Under the pieces are notes generated by a model. That model did no database searches, had not been told where the DNA came from, and saw only the letters and a program-made list of their open reading frames with translations. Of a DNA stretch of 64,000 nt, positions 59,796 through 64,000 are shown one piece after another. Position 1 is the first letter of the stretch. Each line of letters begins with the position of its first letter. Position numbers and translations under genes: made by a program. This DNA comes from Staphylococcus debuckii (GTDB lineage Bacteria > Bacillota > Bacilli > Staphylococcales > Staphylococcaceae), in NCBI RefSeq assembly GCF_003718735.1, contig NZ_CP033460.1, positions 992,001 through 1,056,000 of the forward strand. Direction: 5' to 3'.

Positions 59796-61547
59796 ATGGG
59801 AAATGACCAACATTCGAATGAAGAGAAAAAGCATAAGGATGGAAAACAAGTCATACCGAAACGTCATTATAAACGTAAGCGTCGTGCTTTCTTCCATAAC
59901 GAAGAACGCGAGAAACGTGTACAAAAAGAACGAGAAGCTAAAGAACGTGAGAAAGAACGAGAAGCAAAACTTGCTAAGAACAATGAAGAACGTGTAAAGG
60001 ACAATTTACGCAAAGCAAGAATTGAAAAGTTGACTCAAGAAGAAATTCAGCATCAAAAGCAAAAAGCACATGAAAATCAAGAAGACGATTCACCTTCTGA
60101 AACATTACATAGTGTGCCGAGTGAAAACAAAAAAGATAAGTCAGAATTTGATACGGCAAATCAACCGAAACAGCGTGACGAAGATAAGAAAGAAGCGGCA
60201 GTAGGTGGAGTGGCAGGCATACAATCTGAAAAAGCTTCTAAGAAAGAAGTCGACAATTCTATGGAAAAAGATAATAAAGAAAAAGAAAAATCGAAATCCG
60301 ACACAAAAGAAAAAGAAGCTGTTGCAGAAAAGCCGAGTCATCAAAATGATAAACATGACACACCTTCAACACATACACCAAATAAGACAGATACGCGTAA
60401 TCATTCGGGGGTCTCTGAATTTTTACGTCGTAATTGGGCAAAAATTGCGGTGGTAATCGGAGCAATTATTTTAGTATTATTATTGTTCGCTATCTTCCAT
60501 AATTTGCAAGATAGAGATAATGGCTCTTCAGGACAAGTTTCCTCCTTCAATGGTAGTGGAGATAAGAAACAAACTGCTATGATGAAAGCCGCCAAAGAAA
60601 CAACACATTCAGTAGTGACGGTTGAAAATAAAGACAGTAATAAAGGTTCGGTAGAAAAAGAAGCACCCAAATCTGACGGAGAAATCGGCTCAGGTGTCGT
60701 CTACAAAAAAGTAGGCGACTCTATTTTTATATTGACGAATGCCCATGTAGTAGGCGACAAAGCGAATCAAAATATTTTATATGATGATAAGCAAAAAACA
60801 AACGGTAAAGTTATCGGCAAAGATAAATATTCCGACATTGCAGTCGTGAAAGCTGAAGTAGATAAAGATAGTAAAGTAAAACCGATTGCCATAGGTGATT
60901 CTAATCAACTTCAATTAGCTGAACCGATAATTACTGTAGGGAATCCATTAGGCGCTGATTTTAAAGGTAGTGTATCCAGCGGTATCATTTCCGGCTTGAA
61001 TAGAAATGTACCTGTGGATATAGACAAAGACGGCAGTTATGATAATCTGACGAAAGCATTTCAAATTGATGCGCCAGTCAATCCAGGTAATTCAGGCGGA
61101 GCTGTGGTAGATCAGAATGGTAAATTAATCGGAATTGTTTCACTGAAAATTGATATGCAAGCTGTTGAAGGTATGGCCTTTGCAATTCCAGTCAATCATG
61201 CACTTGATTTAGCAAAACAATTAGAGAAACACGGTCATATTGATTATCCGAATACTGGTGTACAAATTTCTAATGTAAGTGATTTAGATGATGGAGAACG
61301 CCATCAAATGAAATTGCCTGATAGTGTGGAACAAGGTGCAGTAGTACGAGCGGTGAAAGATAATTCTATTGCTGAAAAAGCTGGTTTGAAATCAGACGAT
61401 GTTATAGTAGAATTAGGTGGTACAAAAATTGAAGATAGTTTGCGATATAGACAAATCATTTTTGAACATAAAGATGATAAAAAATCATTATCGGCAAAAA
61501 TCTATAGAAATGGTAAACTTAAAGATATTAATATTAAATTGAAGTAA
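59796..61547 (+). CDS. HtrA-like membrane-anchored serine protease
   Basis: A 583-residue protease/chaperone of the S1C family. The first ~205 residues are a highly charged cytosolic part with Lys/Arg/Glu repeats. One membrane span follows (about 215-236, KIAVVIGAIILVLLLFAIF), then a trypsin-like extracellular domain with the triad His317 (TNAHVVG), Asp347 (YSDIAVV) and Ser433 (GNSGGAVV), and a C-terminal PDZ domain (~485-575, AEKAGLKSDDVI). It handles misfolded exported proteins. ATG 59796 follows GAAGGAGGCGTTAAT. The ktr gene starts 17 bases after it, as in S. aureus. Confidence 0.93.
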   Translation: MGNDQHSNEEKKHKDGKQVIPKRHYKRKRRAFFHNEEREKRVQKEREAKEREKEREAKLAKNNEERVKDNLRKARIEKLTQEEIQHQKQKAHENQEDDSPSETLHSVPSENKKDKSEFDTANQPKQRDEDKKEAAVGGVAGIQSEKASKKEVDNSMEKDNKEKEKSKSDTKEKEAVAEKPSHQNDKHDTPSTHTPNKTDTRNHSGVSEFLRRNWAKIAVVIGAIILVLLLFAIFHNLQDRDNGSSGQVSSFNGSGDKKQTAMMKAAKETTHSVVTVENKDSNKGSVEKEAPKSDGEIGSGVVYKKVGDSIFILTNAHVVGDKANQNILYDDKQKTNGKVIGKDKYSDIAVVKAEVDKDSKVKPIAIGDSNQLQLAEPIITVGNPLGADFKGSVSSGIISGLNRNVPVDIDKDGSYDNLTKAFQIDAPVNPGNSGGAVVDQNGKLIGIVSLKIDMQAVEGMAFAIPVNHALDLAKQLEKHGHIDYPNTGVQISNVSDLDDGERHQMKLPDSVEQGAVVRAVKDNSIAEKAGLKSDDVIVELGGTKIEDSLRYRQIIFEHKDDKKSLSAKIYRNGKLKDINIKLK

Positions 61548-61564
61548 CGTTGAGGTGAAAAAAG

Positions 61565-62923
61565 TTGTCCATTTTTAATCAATTATTTAAAAGAACCAGC
61601 CCTCAACAAGGTATAGTAATGTATTACCTATTTGCTATCGTTGCAGCTTTTTTAATGCTGAACTTGCCTTACGTACACAAACCTGGCGTGCACGTTAATC
61701 CAATTGATACACTCTTTGTGGCAGTTTCAGGCATTAGCGTAACAGGGCTGACGCCTATCTCGATTGTCGATACTTATACGACATTTGGACAGATTATCAT
61801 ATTGATTATCTTAAACATCGGCGGCGTTGGTGTTATGGCAATGGGTACAGTTTTATGGGTGATTCTCGGTAAACATATTGGCTTGCGTGAAAGACAATTG
61901 ATTATGTTAGACAATAACCGCAATACCATGAGCGGTGCGGTCAAATTGATTATTGAAATTGTGCGCGCCATCTTATTAATTGAATTGGTCGGCGCACTGT
62001 TGCTAGCATTTTATTTTTACAGAGATTCTTCTGATATTCAGTATTCACTGATGCAGGGATTCTTTGTAGCAATTTCATCGACGACAAATGCAGGTTTAGA
62101 TATTACCGGCAATTCTCTTATTCCATATGCTGATGATTACTTTGTACAAACTATTGTCATGTTCTTAATTACTTTAGGATCAATTGGCTTTCCTGTGTTG
62201 CTTGAAGTCAAAGCCTATATTAAAAATAGAATTCCGAACTTTCGTTTCTCACTCTTTGCTAAGATTACAACGATTACCTATTTGGCCTTGTTTGCACTCG
62301 GCACAATTGTAATCTTGTTATTAGAAGCGAACCATGCTTTTCAAGGTTCAAGTTGGCATAAAGCATTGTTTTATGCGATGTTCCAGTCTACTACGACAAG
62401 AAGTGCAGGTTTAGAAACCATCGTTATTACGCATTTTTCAGATGCAACCAACATTGTGATGGGCTTACTGATGTTTATCGGTTCTTCACCAAGCTCTGTA
62501 GGCGGCGGTATTCGTACAACGACCTTTGCGATTCTGATTTTATTTATACTTAACTTCAGAAATGAAACAAATAGCACAACCATAAAGGTATTCAATCGTG
62601 AAATCCAACCTTCAGATATTCAAAAAACCTTTACAGTCTTCGGAGTGGCTACGATATTAACATCTGTAGCAATCATTCTCACTTCAGCTTTTGAAGGAAC
62701 TAAATTAACCTTCTTGCAAGTGTTCTTTGAAATCATGTCTGCCTTTGGTACGTGCGGACTCTCTCTTGGTGCCTCAAGTGACGGCAATGACTTAACCAAA
62801 ATCATCTTGATGTTGCTGATGTTTATCGGTCGTGTCGGCCTCATATCCTTTATCATTATGATTGGCGGTCGAAAAGAACCCGTGATGTATCACTATCCTA
62901 AAGAGAAGATACAAATTGGATAA
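61565..62923 (+). CDS. Ktr/Trk-type potassium transporter membrane subunit
   Basis: A 452-residue TrkH/KtrB-superfamily K+ channel-like subunit made of four M1-P-M2 repeats. All four filter loops are seen with their glycine: ISVTGLTPI, TTNAGLDIT, TRSAGLETI and GTCGLSLGA. KtrB-type proteins work with a cytosolic RCK subunit (KtrA or KtrC) that is not in this window. Position beside the htrA-like gene agrees with the S. aureus gene called ktrD, but the B/D assignment is not certain, so no symbol is given. TTG 61565, after GAGGTGAAAAAAG, is the start. Confidence 0.9.
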   Translation: MSIFNQLFKRTSPQQGIVMYYLFAIVAAFLMLNLPYVHKPGVHVNPIDTLFVAVSGISVTGLTPISIVDTYTTFGQIIILIILNIGGVGVMAMGTVLWVILGKHIGLRERQLIMLDNNRNTMSGAVKLIIEIVRAILLIELVGALLLAFYFYRDSSDIQYSLMQGFFVAISSTTNAGLDITGNSLIPYADDYFVQTIVMFLITLGSIGFPVLLEVKAYIKNRIPNFRFSLFAKITTITYLALFALGTIVILLLEANHAFQGSSWHKALFYAMFQSTTTRSAGLETIVITHFSDATNIVMGLLMFIGSSPSSVGGGIRTTTFAILILFILNFRNETNSTTIKVFNREIQPSDIQKTFTVFGVATILTSVAIILTSAFEGTKLTFLQVFFEIMSAFGTCGLSLGASSDGNDLTKIILMLLMFIGRVGLISFIIMIGGRKEPVMYHYPKEKIQIG

Positions 62924-62955
62924 TGACTTTTGAAAAAATAAATACGCTGCAGATG

Positions 62956-63001
62956 ATGCTCCTTATAGTGGCTTGGTGAAACTATAGGGAGCATTTTTTT
63001 G
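62956..63001 (+). terminator. Terminator of the htrA-ktr operon
   Basis: ATGCTCCtTATAGT and ACTATAgGGAGCAT arms followed by TTTTTTTG. Confidence 0.9.
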
Positions 63002-63121
63002 TTTATTAAGAAGGAAAATCGCGTGGTAGTTTCGGCTTGATAGGGTGAAATTGTATAGGTGGCCACAATGATATTCAATATTCAACCGCTCATTTTTACA
63101 CAAAAAATACAAATCATATAA

Positions 63122-63160
63122 ATAAGGTGCTAAGACATTCTTGAGGTCTTAGCACCTTAT
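63122..63160 (-). terminator. Terminator of the histidine genes
   Basis: ATAAGGTGCTAAGAC/GTCTTAGCACCTTAT, a perfect 15-base stem just after the hisIE stop; a T-rich stretch (TTATATGATTTG) follows on the minus strand. Confidence 0.85.
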
Positions 63161-63163
63161 AAT

Positions 63164-63793
63164 TTACCATTCTTGCACATCTTGACGTTCTCCTTTGAAG
63201 TTGCCACTCTTCTGGTGTCTGGCTTGCAGTACTTTTTTGACATCTGCAATAGGAACGTCGCAGGCATGCAATAATACAAACAAATGATACAAGACATCTG
63301 CCGTTTCATTGGTCAATTCTTCACGGTCCGCTTTCATCGCAGCAATGACGACTTCGAAAGCTTCTTCACCGAATTTTTTGGTGATTTTTTCAATGCCTGA
63401 AGTTAATAGATAATGGGTATAGGACTTCTCGTCATCACTTTGAGCACGTGAAGCTACAATATCCTCTAGACTATCCACAAAGAACGGGATTTCCGTATTA
63501 AAGCAACTTGTAGATCCGGTATGGCAAGTAGGGCCTGCTGGTGTGACCTTGATCAAAAGGGTATCTTGGTCGCAGTCTAAGTGGATATCTTCAACATATT
63601 GGTAATGTTTAGAGCTTTCACCTTTTTTCCATAAACGGGCTTTACTGCGTGAATAAAACCAGCATACTTTATCACGCAAGGTAAGCTCATAAGCTTCTTC
63701 GTTCATATATCCAAGCATTAAGACTTGTTGTGTTTGATTATCTTGTAAGATTGCTGGAACTAATCCTTTAGAAAAATCTGGTTTTACAGCCAT
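63164..63793 (-). CDS. hisIE: Bifunctional phosphoribosyl-AMP cyclohydrolase/phosphoribosyl-ATP pyrophosphatase HisIE
   Basis: A 209-residue fusion for steps 2 and 3 of histidine synthesis. The HisI half has VLMLGYMNEEAY (~25-36), FYSRSKARLWKKGESSKH (~47-64), DCDQDTLLIKV (zinc/Mg aspartates, ~74) and GPTCHTGSTSCF (~88-99). The HisE half has YTHYLLTSGIEKITKKFGEEAFEVVIAAM near 126 with the acidic MazG-like face. It starts at ATG 63793, overlapping the hisF stop by 10 bases. As last gene of a his operon running on the minus strand it is followed by a terminator. Confidence 0.95.
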   Translation of the reverse strand: MAVKPDFSKGLVPAILQDNQTQQVLMLGYMNEEAYELTLRDKVCWFYSRSKARLWKKGESSKHYQYVEDIHLDCDQDTLLIKVTPAGPTCHTGSTSCFNTEIPFFVDSLEDIVASRAQSDDEKSYTHYLLTSGIEKITKKFGEEAFEVVIAAMKADREELTNETADVLYHLFVLLHACDVPIADVKKVLQARHQKSGNFKGERQDVQEW

Positions 63794-64000
63794 CTGACCT
63801 GCACTCCTTTTTCTTGTAAATAAGTTTTAACGGCGCCAATAGTAGTTTCTTGATCGTGAAAAATACTGGCAGCTAACCCCGCAGAGACGTCTGTTTCTTG
63901 AAAAAGATCTGCAAAATGCTGAGCATTGCCTCCGCCGCCTGAAGCAATGACTGGGAGATTAACCGCTTCATTTATCTTTTTCAACAACTGATGATCGAAA
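63784..64000 (-). CDS. hisF: Imidazole glycerol phosphate synthase subunit HisF (3' part)
   Basis: The frame is open to the window end and gives the C-terminal ~71 residues of the HisF barrel. LPVIASGGGGNAQHFADLF (phosphate-binding loop) and AGLAASIFHDQETTIGAVKTYL are diagnostic, and the VRWL C-terminus is typical. HisF, with HisH, closes the imidazole ring. The start and the catalytic N-terminal aspartate are outside. It overlaps hisIE by 10 bases. Confidence 0.93.
   Translation of the reverse strand, partial: FDHQLLKKINEAVNLPVIASGGGGNAQHFADLFQETDVSAGLAASIFHDQETTIGAVKTYLQEKGVQVRWL

Noticed and set aside
60141..60356. Phe-rich minus-strand frame inside the htrA-like gene
   Set aside because: It is the reverse complement of the Lys/Glu-rich head and has no independent support.

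Overview
The window is a low-GC Gram-positive chromosome segment with the gene order of Staphylococcus. Many proteins are near-identical in layout to S. aureus ones (Spx, ClpB, LtaA, UgtP, lysine-type MurE, staphostatin), and the small RNA RsaE is recognisable base by base. The staphopain/staphostatin pair between rsaE and yjbH, and the histidine genes next to an htrA-ktr pair, suggest a coagulase-negative species, perhaps of the S. carnosus/simulans group. That species guess is inference. There is no prophage, insertion sequence, CRISPR array, tRNA or rRNA in the window; it is almost all core chromosome.

Layout: 1-4.9 kb is the recombination nuclease addB(rexB, 3' part)-addA(rexA). 5-9.5 kb holds a fumarylacetoacetase-family hydrolase, a DUF1516 membrane protein, CoA-disulfide reductase, a HAD phosphatase and SufT. 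9.8-14.4 kb holds an OatA-like acyltransferase and clpB behind a CtsR operator. 14.5-17.2 kb is the FapR-controlled fabH-fabF pair. 17.4-25.1 kb has an MFS transporter, a DUF3899 protein and the five-gene oligopeptide permease. 25.3-29.9 kb has a luciferase-like monooxygenase, thiC behind a TPP riboswitch, a small membrane protein and trpS. 30.3-38.1 kb concerns thiol stress and proteolysis: spx, mecA, coiA, pepF, the sRNA RsaE with a Rex-type operator, a frameshifted staphopain gene with its intact staphostatin, yjbH (the Spx-ClpXP adaptor) and a truncated haemoglobin.

38.2-44.9 kb contains a CYTH protein, then the tight run yjbL-relQ-nadK-pseudouridine synthase-mgtE-CPA2 antiporter, then fabI and an MFS carrier of visibly higher GC. 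47.5-54.9 kb has an AI-2E-family membrane protein, an alanine/sodium symporter with a CcpA cre-like site, the yjcH/yjcG pair, and ltaA-ugtP for lipoteichoic acid anchoring. 55.2-64 kb has murE-small ORF-prfC, a yybP-ykoY (Mn2+) riboswitch before a TerC protein, an HtrA-like protease followed by a Ktr/Trk potassium channel subunit, and hisIE-hisF (hisF cut by the window end).

The most noteworthy points are: the single-base frameshift that separates the staphopain signal peptide from its enzyme while the inhibitor gene stays intact; loss of the first cysteine of the YjbH CxxC motif; a pair of related structured intergenic repeats (about 45.99 and 52.34 kb) that I cannot assign to a known family; a terminator-like hairpin just upstream of mecA; and a well-supported set of regulatory sites (CodY, CtsR, FapR, Rex, CcpA, TPP, Mn2+). 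All matches to families are from memory and reading of the sequence; no searches were run.
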